Part shown: piece by piece, positions 10,195-19,762 of the stretch
Layout of the letters: each line of letters begins with the position of its first letter
Numbering within the stretch: the stretch's first letter is position 1
Assembly (NCBI RefSeq): GCF_023100945.1
Contig: NZ_CP064689.1
Span: 8,972,001-9,036,000, forward strand
Source: Bradyrhizobium sp. 200
Lineage (GTDB): Bacteria; Pseudomonadota; Alphaproteobacteria; Rhizobiales; Xanthobacteraceae
Length of the DNA: 64,000 nucleotides
Reading direction: 5' to 3'
Made by a program: the position numbers and the translations under genes
The notes under the pieces: generated by a model
Told to the model about the DNA's origin: nothing
Database searches by the model: none
What the model saw: only the letters and a program-made list of their open reading frames with translations

Positions 10195-10203
10195 TAAGCG
10201 GCC

Positions 10204-10312
10204 GTCATTGCGAGCGAAGCGAAGCAATCCATCTCACGGCATAAAGAAAGATGGATTGCTTCGTCGCTTCGCTCCCTTGCGCAAACGCTTCGCGTTTGTC
10301 GCAGGCAATGAC
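10204..10312. repeat. Dispersed palindromic repeat, family A (copy 1)
   Basis: The element starts GTCATTGCGAGCGAAGCGAA and ends in the inverse GCAATGAC, with an inner CAATCCAT / ATGGATTG inverted pair. Further copies lie at 25460-25541, 29159-29266 and 46566-46675. It sits between the convergent MAPEG and Liv-type receptor genes. Confidence 0.85.
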
Positions 10313-10323
10313 GGTGTCGCGCC

Positions 10324-11517
10324 TCACTTCACCAGCGGGCAGCCGGAATCCTTCGCCGCCGGAAACGCCTTGTCGCCGGGGACCACGGCAAGCTGCTTGT
10401 AGTAATCCCACGGCTTCTTCGATTCAGACGGCTTCTTGACCTCGAACAGATAGAGGTCGTGCACCATGCGGCCGTTTTCGAGCACCTTGCCGCCTTGCGC
10501 GAAGTCGTCGTCCACCGGAAGCTCCTTCAGCTTCTTGGCGACGGCATCGGTGTCCTTGGTGCCCGCGGCCTTCACCGCCTTCAGATATTGCAGCGTCGCC
10601 GAATAAGTGCCGGCCTGGATCATGTTCGGCATCCGGCCGGTGCGCTTGAAGAAGCGTTCGGCGAGGTTGCGGCTCTTGGCGTCGCGGTCCCAGTAGTAGC
10701 CTTCCGTCAGTACCAGGCCTTGCGCGGCCTCGAGCCCGAGGCCGTGGACTTCGGCCAGCGTCAGCAGCAGGCCGGCAAGCTTCTGGCCGCTCTTGACGAT
10801 GCCGAATTCCGCCGCCTGCTTGATCGAGTTTGTCGTGTCGAGGCCGGCATTGGCGAGACCGATGATCTTGGCTTTCGAGCTCTGCGCCTGCAGCAGGAAG
10901 GACGAGAAGTCCGACGAGTTCAGGGGAATGCGGACCGCGCCGAGCACCTTGCCGCCCTTGGCCTTGACGTAGTCGCCAGTGTCCTTTTCCAGCGCATGGC
11001 CGAAGGCATAATCCGCCGTCATGAAGAACCAGGTATCGCCGCCGGATTCCACCAGCGCGCCGCCGGTGCCGTAGGCGAGCGCATGGGTATCGTAGGCCCA
11101 GTGAAATCCGTAGGGCTGGCAGGCGTCGCCGGTGAGGCGCGAGGTTGCCGCGCCCACGACGATATCGATCTTCTTCATCTGCCTGGAGAGATCGTGGATC
11201 GCAAGCGCAACCGAGGAGGTCGTCAGTTCCGTGATCATGTCGACGCCTTCGACCTCATACCAGCGCCGCGCGATGGCGGTAGCGAGGTCCGGCTTGTTCT
11301 GGTGATCGGCAGAGACGATTTCGATCTTGTGGCCGAGCACCTCGCCGCCGAAATCCTCGATCGCCATCTTGGCCGCCTCGAAGGACCACTTGCCGCCGTA
11401 ATCGGCGTAGACGCCGGATTGATCGTTCAAAATGCCGATCTTGACGCCCTGCGCCGAGGCCGGCGCGGCGAGCAAGAGGCCACCCACCGCAACGGCGGCT
11501 AACAATCCCGACTTCAT
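10324..11517 (-). CDS. Branched-chain amino acid-type ABC substrate-binding protein
   Basis: This 397-residue periplasmic binding protein of the LivJ/LivK class (type 1 periplasmic fold) starts at MKSGLLAAVAVGG with GGGAGA just upstream. The signal peptide ends at ASAQG. The mature start VKIGILNDQSGVYADYGG is the standard first beta strand and ligand loop. It likely delivers an amino acid, amide or aromatic acid to a Liv-type permease, but no LivHMGF genes occur in the window, so it is an orphan receptor. It stands alone between two repeat elements. Specificity cannot be read from the sequence. Confidence 0.85.
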   Translation of the reverse strand: MKSGLLAAVAVGGLLLAAPASAQGVKIGILNDQSGVYADYGGKWSFEAAKMAIEDFGGEVLGHKIEIVSADHQNKPDLATAIARRWYEVEGVDMITELTTSSVALAIHDLSRQMKKIDIVVGAATSRLTGDACQPYGFHWAYDTHALAYGTGGALVESGGDTWFFMTADYAFGHALEKDTGDYVKAKGGKVLGAVRIPLNSSDFSSFLLQAQSSKAKIIGLANAGLDTTNSIKQAAEFGIVKSGQKLAGLLLTLAEVHGLGLEAAQGLVLTEGYYWDRDAKSRNLAERFFKRTGRMPNMIQAGTYSATLQYLKAVKAAGTKDTDAVAKKLKELPVDDDFAQGGKVLENGRMVHDLYLFEVKKPSESKKPWDYYKQLAVVPGDKAFPAAKDSGCPLVK

Positions 11518-11623
11518 CTTTTTCTCCCGGAATTTTTTGTCAGAGGAACCTGGCAACACTATTCAATAACCCCGCACCTGCCCATCCATTTCGGATCAGC
11601 CAAAAGTATGGGGAACTCCTTCT

Positions 11624-11747
11624 GTCATTCCGGGGCGCGACAACGTCGCGAACCCGGAATCCATTTCACTACAGGTTATGCGGCCCGATGGATTCTCTGA
11701 TGTGCAATTGCACATCAAAGCTCGCGCTTCGCGCGCCCCGGAATGAC
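11624..11747. repeat. Dispersed palindromic repeat, family B (copy 1)
   Basis: The ends are GTCATTCCGGGGCGC and GCGCCCCGGAATGAC. The core holds a perfect 18-base palindrome, GATGTGCAATTGCACATC, at 11699-11716. A second full copy with the same core is at 33027-33151. It separates the Liv-type receptor gene from the 3' end of the RND pump gene. Confidence 0.9.
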
Positions 11748-11774
11748 GACGGAGGCCAATCGCCGATCCGCCGC

Positions 11775-14700
11775 TCACGCCTCAGCCGTCTTCTTGCCCT
11801 TCCCGTCCGCAAGGTTGCGGACGATGACGTAGAAGATCGGCGTGAAGATCAGGCCGAACAGCGTCACCCCGAGCATGCCGAAGAACACGGCTACTCCCAC
11901 CGCTTGCCGCATCTCCGAGCCCGAGCCCGAGGAAATCACCAGCGGCAGCACGCCGAGGATGAAGGCAAACGACGTCATCAGGATCGGCCGCAACCGCAAC
12001 CGGCAGGCTTCGATCACGGCCTCCAGCCGCGACTTGCCTTCCAGCTCGATATCGCGCGCAAACTCGACGATGAGAATGGCGTTCTTGGCCGCGAGCCCCA
12101 CCAGCACCACGAAGCCGATCTGGGTCAGGATGTTGACGTCCTGCCCCATGATGCGCACGCCGATGGTGGCGGCGAGCAGACACATCGGCACGATCAGGAT
12201 CACCGCGAATGGCAGGCTCCACGAGCCATATTGCGCCGCCAGCACCAGGAACACGAACAGCACGCAGATCGGAAACACGTAGAGGCCGGCATTGCCGCCG
12301 GTGACCTGCTGGTACGAAAGATCGGTCCATTCGAACGAGAAGCCGCTCGGCAGCGTTTCCTCCGCAAGCTTCTTCATCGTGTTGATCGCGGTGGCCGAAC
12401 TCGTGCCCGGCAGCGCCTCGCCCTGCAGCTCCGCCGCCGGATAGAGATTGTATCGGGCGACGCGGTCGGGACCGGAAACGTCGCGGAATTCCACCACGCT
12501 GCCGAGCATCACCATGTCGCCGGTGGCGTTGCGGGTGCGCAGCCGCGCCAGATCGGACCGCTCTTTTCTGAACGGCAGGTCGGCTTGGGCAGTGACGTGA
12601 TAGGTGCGGCCGAACAGGTTGAAGTCGTTGACGTAGGTCGAGCCGAAATAGGTCTGGATGGTTTCGTTGACGTTGGCAATCGGCACGCCGAGTTTCTGCG
12701 CCTTGACCCGGTCGATATCGACGAAGAGCTGCGGCGTGTTGGCCGTGAAGGGCGAGAACACCTGCGTCAGCCCGGGCGCCATGCGCGCCGCGTTGACAAG
12801 CTCGTCGTTGGCGGCGGCCAGCAGTTCGGGGCCGCGGCCCTGGCGATCCTGGACGCGCATCGTGAACCCGCCGCCGGTGCCGATGCCCGGCACGGGCGGC
12901 GGCGGAATGACGATGATGAATGCCCCCTGAATCGCGGACAGGCGCTTGCGCAAATCGGCCGTGATGACGGCCGCGTTCAGGCCCTTCTTCAGGCGCACTT
13001 CCGGCTCCTCGAACACCGGGAAGAGAGCCGCCGCATTACCCGACTGTGTTCGGGTCGCGCCCGAGAAGCCCGCGAACGCCGCGACTTTAGTGATCCCCGG
13101 GGTATCCAGCGCCGTTTTCTCGATCTGACGAACGATGTCGGTGGTGCGCGCCAGCGACGCGGCGCCCGGCAACTGCACCGACACGATGACATAGCCGCGG
13201 TCCTGCGCGGGAATGAAGCCCTGCGGCGTGGTGGCAAGCAGCCATCCGGCGCTGCCGATCAGCGCCAGATACAACAGCAGCATCACGACCGAATGCCGGA
13301 TCACGAAATCGGCCGCCCTGGCGTAGCCGTGCGCCAGCCGGTCAAAACCGCGGTTGAAATAGCCGGTGAACGCGTCCCAACCGCGCGCGATGAAATTCCA
13401 GCGTGCCGGTGGCAGCTTCTCCCCCGGCGACACCAGGATCAGCGAGGCCAGCGCCGGCGACAAGGTCAGCGAGCAGAAACAGGAAATTGCGGTCGCGACC
13501 GCAATGGTGACGGCGAATTGCTGGAAAAACTGACCGGATATGCCGCCGAGAAACGCGGTAGGCACGAACACCGCGCACAGCACCAGCGCGATCGAGACCA
13601 GCGCGCTGCCGACCTCTTCCATGGTCTTGAGCGCCGCATCGCGCCGGCTCATGCCATGCTCGAGATGCCGTTCGACGTTTTCCACCACCACGATGGCGTC
13701 GTCGACGACGATGCCGACCGCGAGCACGAGCCCGAACAAAGTGAGATTGTTGATCGAAAATCCGAGCGCCGCCATCACGGCGAACGTGCCGACCAACGAT
13801 ACGGGGATGGCGATGATCGGGATGATCGCAGGCCGCCAGCCCTGCAAGAACACCAGCACGACGATGACGACCAGCAGCATCGCCTCGTAGATCGTCTTGA
13901 TCAGCTCGTGGACAGATTGCGCGATGAATTCGGTAGGGTTGTAGCCGATGTTGTAGTCGAGCCCCTTTGGAAAGCGGGCCTTCAACTTCTCCATGGTATC
14001 GGAAATGTTTTTCGCGGTCGCCAGCGCGTTCGATCCCGGCCGCTGCGTCACCAGCAGCGCCACCGCGGATTTGCGCAGCAGAAAACTGTTGGTCGAATAC
14101 GACAACGCACCGAGTTCGACCCGCGCCACGTCGCGCAGCCGCACCGTGCGGCCGTCGGCGCCGGCCCTGACCACGATATCCTCGAACTGCCGCTGATCCT
14201 TCAGCCGCCCGGTAAAGGTGAGATTGGGCTGGAACGCGCGGTCGGCGATCGGCGGCTCGCCGATCTGCCCGCCGGTGATCTGCAGGTTTTGCGCGCGGAT
14301 CGCGGCCACCACTTCGGCGGAAGTCAGACCGAGCGTTGCGATCCGGTCCGGATCGAGCCACAGCCGCATCGAGTAGTCGCGGGCGCCGAACATCTGGATG
14401 TCGCCGATGCCGTCGAGGCGGAGCAACTCGTCGCGCACCTGCAGCAGCGCGTAGTTGCTGATATAGAGCTGGTCGAAGCTGTCGTCAGGCGACAGCATGA
14501 AGACCACCATCAGGATGTCGGGACTGTTCTTGCGGGTGACGACGCCGTTGCGCTGCACCTCTTCCGGCAGCCGCGGCTGCGCGATCGCGACCCGGTTCTG
14601 CACCAGCACCTGCGCCTTGTCGAGGTCGGTGCCGAGCTTGAAGGTGACCGTGATGGTCAGATTGCCGTTCGAGGTCGCCTGGCTGTAGAGATACAGCATG

Positions 14701-14927
14701 TCCTCGACGCCGTTGATCTCCTGCTCGATCGGGGCTGCAACCGTGTCGGAAACGGTCTGCGCGGTGGCGCCCGGATATTGCGTGGTGACGACGACGGTCG
14801 GCGGTACCACCTGCGGATATTCCGAGACCGGCAGCGTGGTATAGGCGATCGCGCCGACGATCAGCAGCACGATCGACAGCACCATCGCCAGGATGGGCTG
14901 GTTGATGGAGAGCCGGCCGAGATTCAT
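11775..14927 (-). CDS. RND efflux pump inner-membrane transporter (HAE1, AcrB-like)
   Basis: The 1050-residue product has the full AcrB/MexB length and plan: TM1 at MVLSIVLLIVGAIAY, a periplasmic porter domain, a central TM block with GIVVDDAIVVVENVERH near residue 405 carrying the two proton-relay Asp residues, the second porter domain, and a C-terminal TM block with GLAAKNAILIVEFARD including the relay Lys. It pumps hydrophobic or amphiphilic compounds from the periplasm and inner membrane. Its ATG overlaps the adaptor stop (ATGA at 14924-14927), so the two are translated together. No outer-membrane TolC-like gene is adjacent, so a shared channel from elsewhere is likely. Confidence 0.95.
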   Translation of the reverse strand: MNLGRLSINQPILAMVLSIVLLIVGAIAYTTLPVSEYPQVVPPTVVVTTQYPGATAQTVSDTVAAPIEQEINGVEDMLYLYSQATSNGNLTITVTFKLGTDLDKAQVLVQNRVAIAQPRLPEEVQRNGVVTRKNSPDILMVVFMLSPDDSFDQLYISNYALLQVRDELLRLDGIGDIQMFGARDYSMRLWLDPDRIATLGLTSAEVVAAIRAQNLQITGGQIGEPPIADRAFQPNLTFTGRLKDQRQFEDIVVRAGADGRTVRLRDVARVELGALSYSTNSFLLRKSAVALLVTQRPGSNALATAKNISDTMEKLKARFPKGLDYNIGYNPTEFIAQSVHELIKTIYEAMLLVVIVVLVFLQGWRPAIIPIIAIPVSLVGTFAVMAALGFSINNLTLFGLVLAVGIVVDDAIVVVENVERHLEHGMSRRDAALKTMEEVGSALVSIALVLCAVFVPTAFLGGISGQFFQQFAVTIAVATAISCFCSLTLSPALASLILVSPGEKLPPARWNFIARGWDAFTGYFNRGFDRLAHGYARAADFVIRHSVVMLLLYLALIGSAGWLLATTPQGFIPAQDRGYVIVSVQLPGAASLARTTDIVRQIEKTALDTPGITKVAAFAGFSGATRTQSGNAAALFPVFEEPEVRLKKGLNAAVITADLRKRLSAIQGAFIIVIPPPPVPGIGTGGGFTMRVQDRQGRGPELLAAANDELVNAARMAPGLTQVFSPFTANTPQLFVDIDRVKAQKLGVPIANVNETIQTYFGSTYVNDFNLFGRTYHVTAQADLPFRKERSDLARLRTRNATGDMVMLGSVVEFRDVSGPDRVARYNLYPAAELQGEALPGTSSATAINTMKKLAEETLPSGFSFEWTDLSYQQVTGGNAGLYVFPICVLFVFLVLAAQYGSWSLPFAVILIVPMCLLAATIGVRIMGQDVNILTQIGFVVLVGLAAKNAILIVEFARDIELEGKSRLEAVIEACRLRLRPILMTSFAFILGVLPLVISSGSGSEMRQAVGVAVFFGMLGVTLFGLIFTPIFYVIVRNLADGKGKKTAEA

Positions 14928-16081
14928 GTCTTGTCACCGGCCGGCTTGACATCGGCCACATGCGGACTGACTTTTGCGCCCACCCGGGCCCGTTGCAGGC
15001 CGTCGACGATGACGCGGTCTTCGGGCTTCAGCCCCTCGCGGATCACGCGCAGGCCCTCGTCGAGCGGCCCGAGGGTCACCGGCTTCGCCTCGACCGTATT
15101 GTCGTCCTTGACGACGAACACGATCTTGCGTGACTGGTCGGTCGCGACAGCCGTGTCCGGCAGCAGCAGCGCCTCATAAGGCGCGCTGCCGATGATCCGC
15201 ACCCGGCCGAACTGGCCGGGAAGGATCGAGAGGTTCTTGTTCGGGATGACCGCGCGGGTGCGCAGAGTCCCGGTCGATACGTCGAGGCGGTTGTCGAGGA
15301 AATCCACCTTGCCCTCAAGCGAGGGCTTGGTCTCGCCGGTCAGCGTCACCTGTACCGGGTTCGGCGTGTCGCGCGAACTCGGCCGCTTGCCTTCAGACCA
15401 GAGCCGGCTGTTGCGTTGATAGGTCGCCTCGTCGACGTCGAAATAGATGTAGATCGGATCGAGCGAGACGATCGAGGTGAGCAGCGTCGCGCCGCCCTCG
15501 CTGCCCTGCACGAGATTGCCTGGCGTGACGAGGTGGCGGCTGACGCGGCCGGTAATCGGCGCCATCACATGGGTGAACTCGATGTTGAGCTTGGCGGCCT
15601 TGAGCAAGCCTTCGGCCTGCATTTCCGCGGCGCGCGCCGCCTGCAAGGTCTGGCGGCGCTGATCGACGATGGAATCGGACACGGCCTGGGTCTGGTTCAG
15701 CGTCAGGGCGCGGTCGAGTTCGCGCCTGGCGAGTTCAGCCCTCGCCCGTGCGTCCGACAACTGGCCATCGGCCTGCTCGGCGACCGCCTCGAATGGACGG
15801 GCGTCAATCACGTAAAGCAGATCGCCCGTGCGTACGATCGAGCCATCGCGGAATTCGACGCTGGTGACGAAACCGCCGACGCGGGCGCGAACCTGGACCT
15901 CCTGCACCGCCTCGAACCGCCCGGTGAATTCATCCCAGTCGGTGACGGTGCGCTTCACCGGCTGCGCGACCGTAACCGACGGCGCCGCGGCAGCCGCCTG
16001 TTGCGGCGCCTTGTCGCCACAGCCCGACAGCGCCAGGGCGAGCAGCGGGGCCAACCATTTGAGGCCGCGAGATGCGCGCAT
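14924..16081 (-). CDS. RND efflux periplasmic adaptor lipoprotein (AcrA-like)
   Basis: This 385-residue membrane fusion protein starts at MRASRGLKWLAPLL; its signal peptide ends in a lipobox, LALSGCGD, so Cys22 is probably lipidated and anchors it to the inner membrane. The lipoyl halves flank a coiled-coil hairpin (about residues 95-165), followed by beta-barrel and membrane-proximal domains ending in RVGAKVSPHV. It bridges the RND transporter at 11775-14927 and an outer-membrane channel. The gene is the first of a two-gene operon with an ATGA overlap. No TetR- or LysR-type regulator lies beside it, unlike many AcrAB loci. Confidence 0.93.
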   Translation of the reverse strand: MRASRGLKWLAPLLALALSGCGDKAPQQAAAAAPSVTVAQPVKRTVTDWDEFTGRFEAVQEVQVRARVGGFVTSVEFRDGSIVRTGDLLYVIDARPFEAVAEQADGQLSDARARAELARRELDRALTLNQTQAVSDSIVDQRRQTLQAARAAEMQAEGLLKAAKLNIEFTHVMAPITGRVSRHLVTPGNLVQGSEGGATLLTSIVSLDPIYIYFDVDEATYQRNSRLWSEGKRPSSRDTPNPVQVTLTGETKPSLEGKVDFLDNRLDVSTGTLRTRAVIPNKNLSILPGQFGRVRIIGSAPYEALLLPDTAVATDQSRKIVFVVKDDNTVEAKPVTLGPLDEGLRVIREGLKPEDRVIVDGLQRARVGAKVSPHVADVKPAGDKT

Positions 16082-16798
16082 GTCGGCCCCCGCCGGCAAG
16101 ACCAGACGATTCAATGGCTCAGTTGCAGTCAAACCCCATCTCCCCTCTCGACATCCCTGATGGATGAAAGCCGCCGTGGAACTCATGGCGGAGGCCACAG
16201 ATGTGATCGGTTCCCAGTCTCGTCAAGAAGCCGCAGGGATCAAGCACAATCGTTATGCATCCGCGTAGCCAACGCGCTGCACCACGCAGATCCCCCGTTT
16301 TCCGCACTGCGACAACAGCGGAACCGCTACACCGAACGCTCAGCTAATCGCCGACCGATGACGAAAACGTGACGCCAAGGCGCCTCGCCTGCCCCCGGAA
16401 TACAGCAAGGTGCGATAAAGCAACCTGGACGGGCAAATCAGCAAAACCTGCCCAGCCCCCTTTGCAAAAAATACTCCGCTTAACCCGTCGGGCAAACGAA
16501 GATGCAAATCTCGGGCGATCAGCGCCGTGAGAAGGCGGACGAGCATTCAGTGTCATCGTCCGCCTTGTGCGCGATTGCGCACTGGGGCGGACGATCCAGT
16601 ATTCCAGAGACGCCAGTGATTGAACCGATCGACCGCAGCGTACTGGATACCCCGCCTTCGCGGGGTATGACGGCTCGTATGGCTTATGCGGGCATTGCAA
16701 ACACCATCGCCATCTTCGAGCATGACGCGCCGAATTTCCTCGGCTAACCTGCCGCCAAGGCCCGCAACAAGGGCCAAGAATGTCCGGGGAGGACAAGC
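16082..16798. other. Divergent intergenic region with one repeat
   Basis: This gap of about 720 bases separates the efflux operon (minus) and the alcohol dehydrogenase gene (plus). It must hold promoters for both directions. I see no convincing coding frame; the short frames here lack ribosome sites and family features. The only structured part is the family C repeat at 16552-16672. Confidence 0.6.
16552..16672. repeat. Dispersed palindromic repeat, family C (copy 1)
   Basis: It begins GTCATCGTCCGCC and ends CCTTCGCGGGGTATGAC, with an inner pair CCAGTA / TACTGG. Related copies are at 41228-41340 and 43083-43182. It lies about 125 bases upstream of the alcohol dehydrogenase gene. Confidence 0.85.
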
Positions 16799-17953
16799 GT
16801 GCACAGAGGGCGTGTCGTATTCGGCGCCATGGATGAGGTCGTGTTCGGACGGCCGGCATCCGAGGCGCTCGTCGAACAATTGAACCGGCTCGGCACGAAA
16901 CGCGCCTTCCTGATGGTCAGCGGTACCCTCAACCGCGAAACCGACGCGATCGAGATCATCCGCCGTGCGCTGGGGCCGCGCTGCGCCGGCACCTTCGACG
17001 CGATGCCGCCGCACACGCCGCGCGCCGCCGTCATCGCCGCCAGCGAACAGGCCCGCGCCGCGAATGCCGATCTCATCGTCACGGTCGGCGGCGGTTCGAT
17101 TACCGACGGCGCCAAGGCGGTGCAGCTTTGCCTTGCCAATGATGTCAGCACCCCCGATGACATCGACAGGATCAGGGCCGGTCGCGGCGGCTCGCCCCAG
17201 CCCACCGCGCCGACGGTGCGCCAGATCAGCGTGCCGACGACGATTGCCGGCGGCGAATTCTCCGCCACGGCTGGCGTCACCAACGAGAAGACCAAGGTCA
17301 AGGAAGCGTTGCGCCACCCGCTGTTGATGCCGCGCGCGGTGATCCTCGATCCCTGGCTGAGCCAGCACACGCCGGAATGGCTGTGGCTCTCGACCGGCAT
17401 CCGCGCCGTCGATCATTGCGTCGAGGGGATCTGCTCGCGCGAGGCGCATCCTTATGGCGACGCCCAGGCGCTGAAGGGTCTGTCGATGCTGGCGCAGGCG
17501 CTGCCGCGGGTGAAGGCCGATTCCGGCGACCTCGGCGCGCGGATGGATTGCCAGATCGGGACCTGGCTTTCGACCGGGCCGCTGGCGTCCGGCGTGCCGA
17601 TGGGCGCCAGCCACGGCATCGGCTACGTGCTCGGCGCGGAGTTCGGCGTGCCGCACGGCTACACCTCCTGCGTGATGCTGCCCTCGGTGATGCGCTGGAA
17701 CAAATCGGCCAATGCCGAACGGCAGGTGCTGGTTGCGGCCGCCATGGGGCATCCGCACGAGGACGCAGGCGGCGTGCTCGACGCCTTCATTCGCGACCTC
17801 GGCATGCCGCGCAGCCTGCGCGAGGTCAACGTCGCAGCCGAACATTTCGACCACATCGCGCAAGCCGCGATGGCAACGCCCTGGGTACCGCGCAATCCGC
17901 GCAAGATCGAGGAGCCGGCGCAGGTTCGAGAAATTCTGGATATGGCCGCGTAG
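16799..17953 (+). CDS. Iron-type alcohol dehydrogenase / maleylacetate reductase-like
   Basis: The 384-residue product belongs to the group III (iron-containing) alcohol dehydrogenase superfamily, most like its maleylacetate reductase branch in length. Residues about 90-105 carry the NAD-binding VTVGGGSITDGAK. The region TGIRAVDHCVEGICS near residue 205 and GASHGIGYVLGAEFGVPHGYT near residue 265 hold the His and Asp residues that bind the metal in dehydrogenases; maleylacetate reductases often lack the iron. The GTG start at 16799 is set by GGGGAGGA six bases upstream. It is followed 16 bases later by an acyl-CoA ligase, so a linked oxidation and activation step is likely. No ring-cleavage gene is present to support a true maleylacetate role. 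Confidence 0.75.
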   Translation: MHRGRVVFGAMDEVVFGRPASEALVEQLNRLGTKRAFLMVSGTLNRETDAIEIIRRALGPRCAGTFDAMPPHTPRAAVIAASEQARAANADLIVTVGGGSITDGAKAVQLCLANDVSTPDDIDRIRAGRGGSPQPTAPTVRQISVPTTIAGGEFSATAGVTNEKTKVKEALRHPLLMPRAVILDPWLSQHTPEWLWLSTGIRAVDHCVEGICSREAHPYGDAQALKGLSMLAQALPRVKADSGDLGARMDCQIGTWLSTGPLASGVPMGASHGIGYVLGAEFGVPHGYTSCVMLPSVMRWNKSANAERQVLVAAAMGHPHEDAGGVLDAFIRDLGMPRSLREVNVAAEHFDHIAQAAMATPWVPRNPRKIEEPAQVREILDMAA

Positions 17954-17969
17954 GGAGACCGAAGCCAAC

Positions 17970-19520
17970 ATGTACACCGGCAAGCACGTTCATCTTCGTC
18001 CGCTACAGCCCGCCTTCATCATGGCCAGCTCCGGCGAGACCGTCACCTATCGCGAACTGGACGCCCGCTCCAACCGGCTGGCGCATCTGCTTCGCAGCCG
18101 CGGCCTGAAGCGGCTCGATCACTATTCGATCTTCATGGAGAACAACAGCCGCTATCTGGAATCCTGCGGCGCCGGCGAACGCTCGGGCCTCTATTACACC
18201 TGCGTGAACTGTTACCTCACCGCGAGCGAGCTCGCCTATATCCTGACCAACAGCCAGTCGCGCATCCTCATCACGTCAAGGGAAAAGCTCGATGTCGCGC
18301 GCGAGGCGTTGAAGGAATGCCCGCACGTTGAGCTTTGCATCGTCGCCGATGGTGACGGCGAAAGCGACCGCATCGTTGGCCTGCAGGACGTAACTGCCGA
18401 CTTGCCGCATGCCCCGATATCGGATGAATGCGTCGGCACTGCGATGCTCTATTCCTCCGGCACCACCGGCCGGCCGAAGGGGATTCTGCGCCCGCTGCCG
18501 GAACTGCCGGCCAATCAGCAGTTACCGCTGTTCGATTTCCTGGTGAAGATCTGGCAGTACCGCGAGGGCATGATCTATTTGTCGCCGGCGCCGCTCTACC
18601 ACTCTGCGCCGCAGGCCGCCGTCAATCTCACGATCAAGATGGGCGGCACCGCCATCATCATGGAGCGGTTCGATCCCGAACAATATCTCGCACTGATCCC
18701 GAAATGGGGCGTCACCCACACCCAGCTTGTGCCCACGATGTTCTCGCGCATGCTGAAACTGCCGCAGGACGTGCGCGCGCGTCACGATTTGTCATCCCTC
18801 GAGATCGCGATCCACGCCGCGGCGCCCTGCCCCGCGGCGGTGAAGGACGACATCATCAAATGGTGGGGGCCGATCATCCATGAATATTACGGCGCCACCG
18901 AAGGGCTCGGCTTCACCGCCTGCAACAGCGAGGAATGGCTCGCCCATCGCGGCACCGTCGGCCGCGTGTTGCTCGGCGATCTGCATGTTCTCGACGAGAG
19001 CATGCAGCCCTGCCCGGTCGGCACGCCGGGCACGGTGTGGTTCAAGACCGCGACGCCGTTCGAATATTTCAACGATCCGGGCAAGACGCAGGAGGCCCGG
19101 TCGGCCGACGGCAGCATGAGCACGGTCGGCGACGTCGGCTATGTCGACGATGACGGATTTCTCTATCTGACCGATCGCGCCACGTTCATGATCATCTCCG
19201 GCGGCGTCAACATCTATCCGCAGGAATGCGAGAACCTCTTGATCACCCACCCCAAGATCGCGGATGCGGCGGTGTTCGGCGTGCCTAATCCGGATCTCGG
19301 CGAAGAGGTCAAGGCCGTGGTGCAGCCGATGCCGGGCGTTTCGCCGGGGCAGGAATTGGCCGAGGAGTTGATCGCCTTCTGCAGCCAGTCGCTGTCGCGC
19401 CAGAAGGTGCCGCGCTCGATCGATTTCGAAGCGGAATTGCCGCGGCTGCCGACCGGCAAGCTCTATAAACGCCTGCTGCGCGATCGCTACTGGGGCAACA
19501 AGACCTCGCGGATCGTGTGA
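17970..19520 (+). CDS. AMP-dependent acyl-CoA ligase
   Basis: This 516-residue enzyme of the adenylate-forming superfamily activates a carboxylic acid to its CoA thioester through an acyl-AMP. It shows the A3 loop AMLYSSGTTGRPKGI near residue 160, the A5 motif YYGATEGLGFT near residue 307, the A7/A8 hinge GDVGYVDDDGFLYLTDR and the A10 lysine region RLPTGKLYKRLLRDRY near residue 498. The ATG at 17970 follows AGGGAGA; the frame is open further upstream only because it runs antisense-free through the previous gene. It is co-transcribed with the alcohol dehydrogenase (16-base gap). The acid substrate is unknown, perhaps a product of that enzyme. Confidence 0.88.
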   Translation: MYTGKHVHLRPLQPAFIMASSGETVTYRELDARSNRLAHLLRSRGLKRLDHYSIFMENNSRYLESCGAGERSGLYYTCVNCYLTASELAYILTNSQSRILITSREKLDVAREALKECPHVELCIVADGDGESDRIVGLQDVTADLPHAPISDECVGTAMLYSSGTTGRPKGILRPLPELPANQQLPLFDFLVKIWQYREGMIYLSPAPLYHSAPQAAVNLTIKMGGTAIIMERFDPEQYLALIPKWGVTHTQLVPTMFSRMLKLPQDVRARHDLSSLEIAIHAAAPCPAAVKDDIIKWWGPIIHEYYGATEGLGFTACNSEEWLAHRGTVGRVLLGDLHVLDESMQPCPVGTPGTVWFKTATPFEYFNDPGKTQEARSADGSMSTVGDVGYVDDDGFLYLTDRATFMIISGGVNIYPQECENLLITHPKIADAAVFGVPNPDLGEEVKAVVQPMPGVSPGQELAEELIAFCSQSLSRQKVPRSIDFEAELPRLPTGKLYKRLLRDRYWGNKTSRIV

Positions 19521-19762
19521 TCTCGATGCGTGGTGGTGCAGTGCATCATCTTCGGGTGAGGCATTATGGCGCGAGCGGTACCGTGACGAGCCCGCGGAAT
19601 TTCGGGCAAATGGCTGAAAAGCAGCCCGCAAGTTCCGCGACACGGATTTTTATTAGTCCGAATTGCCAATCCTTGCATCGGCTTGCCCGGTTGCCCGGAC
19701 GCGCGGTCATGCTATCGTCCCGCGCAATCGGCCAGTTGAGACCGAAAAATGTGGAGGGGATC

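Noticed and set aside
11688..15179. Plus-strand open frame of 1163 codons through the RND pump
   Set aside because: It is the antisense of a clear AcrB-type gene and its product is repetitive Arg/His/Gln-rich text with no motif. Such frames are expected in high-GC codon use.
16502..16747. Short frame in the divergent gap before the alcohol dehydrogenase
   Set aside because: Most of it is the family C repeat; no ribosome site or domain.
16799..17953. Firm call as maleylacetate reductase
   Set aside because: The family fits, but no ring-cleavage or hydroxyquinol genes are nearby and substrate residues could not be checked, so only the broader family is stated.
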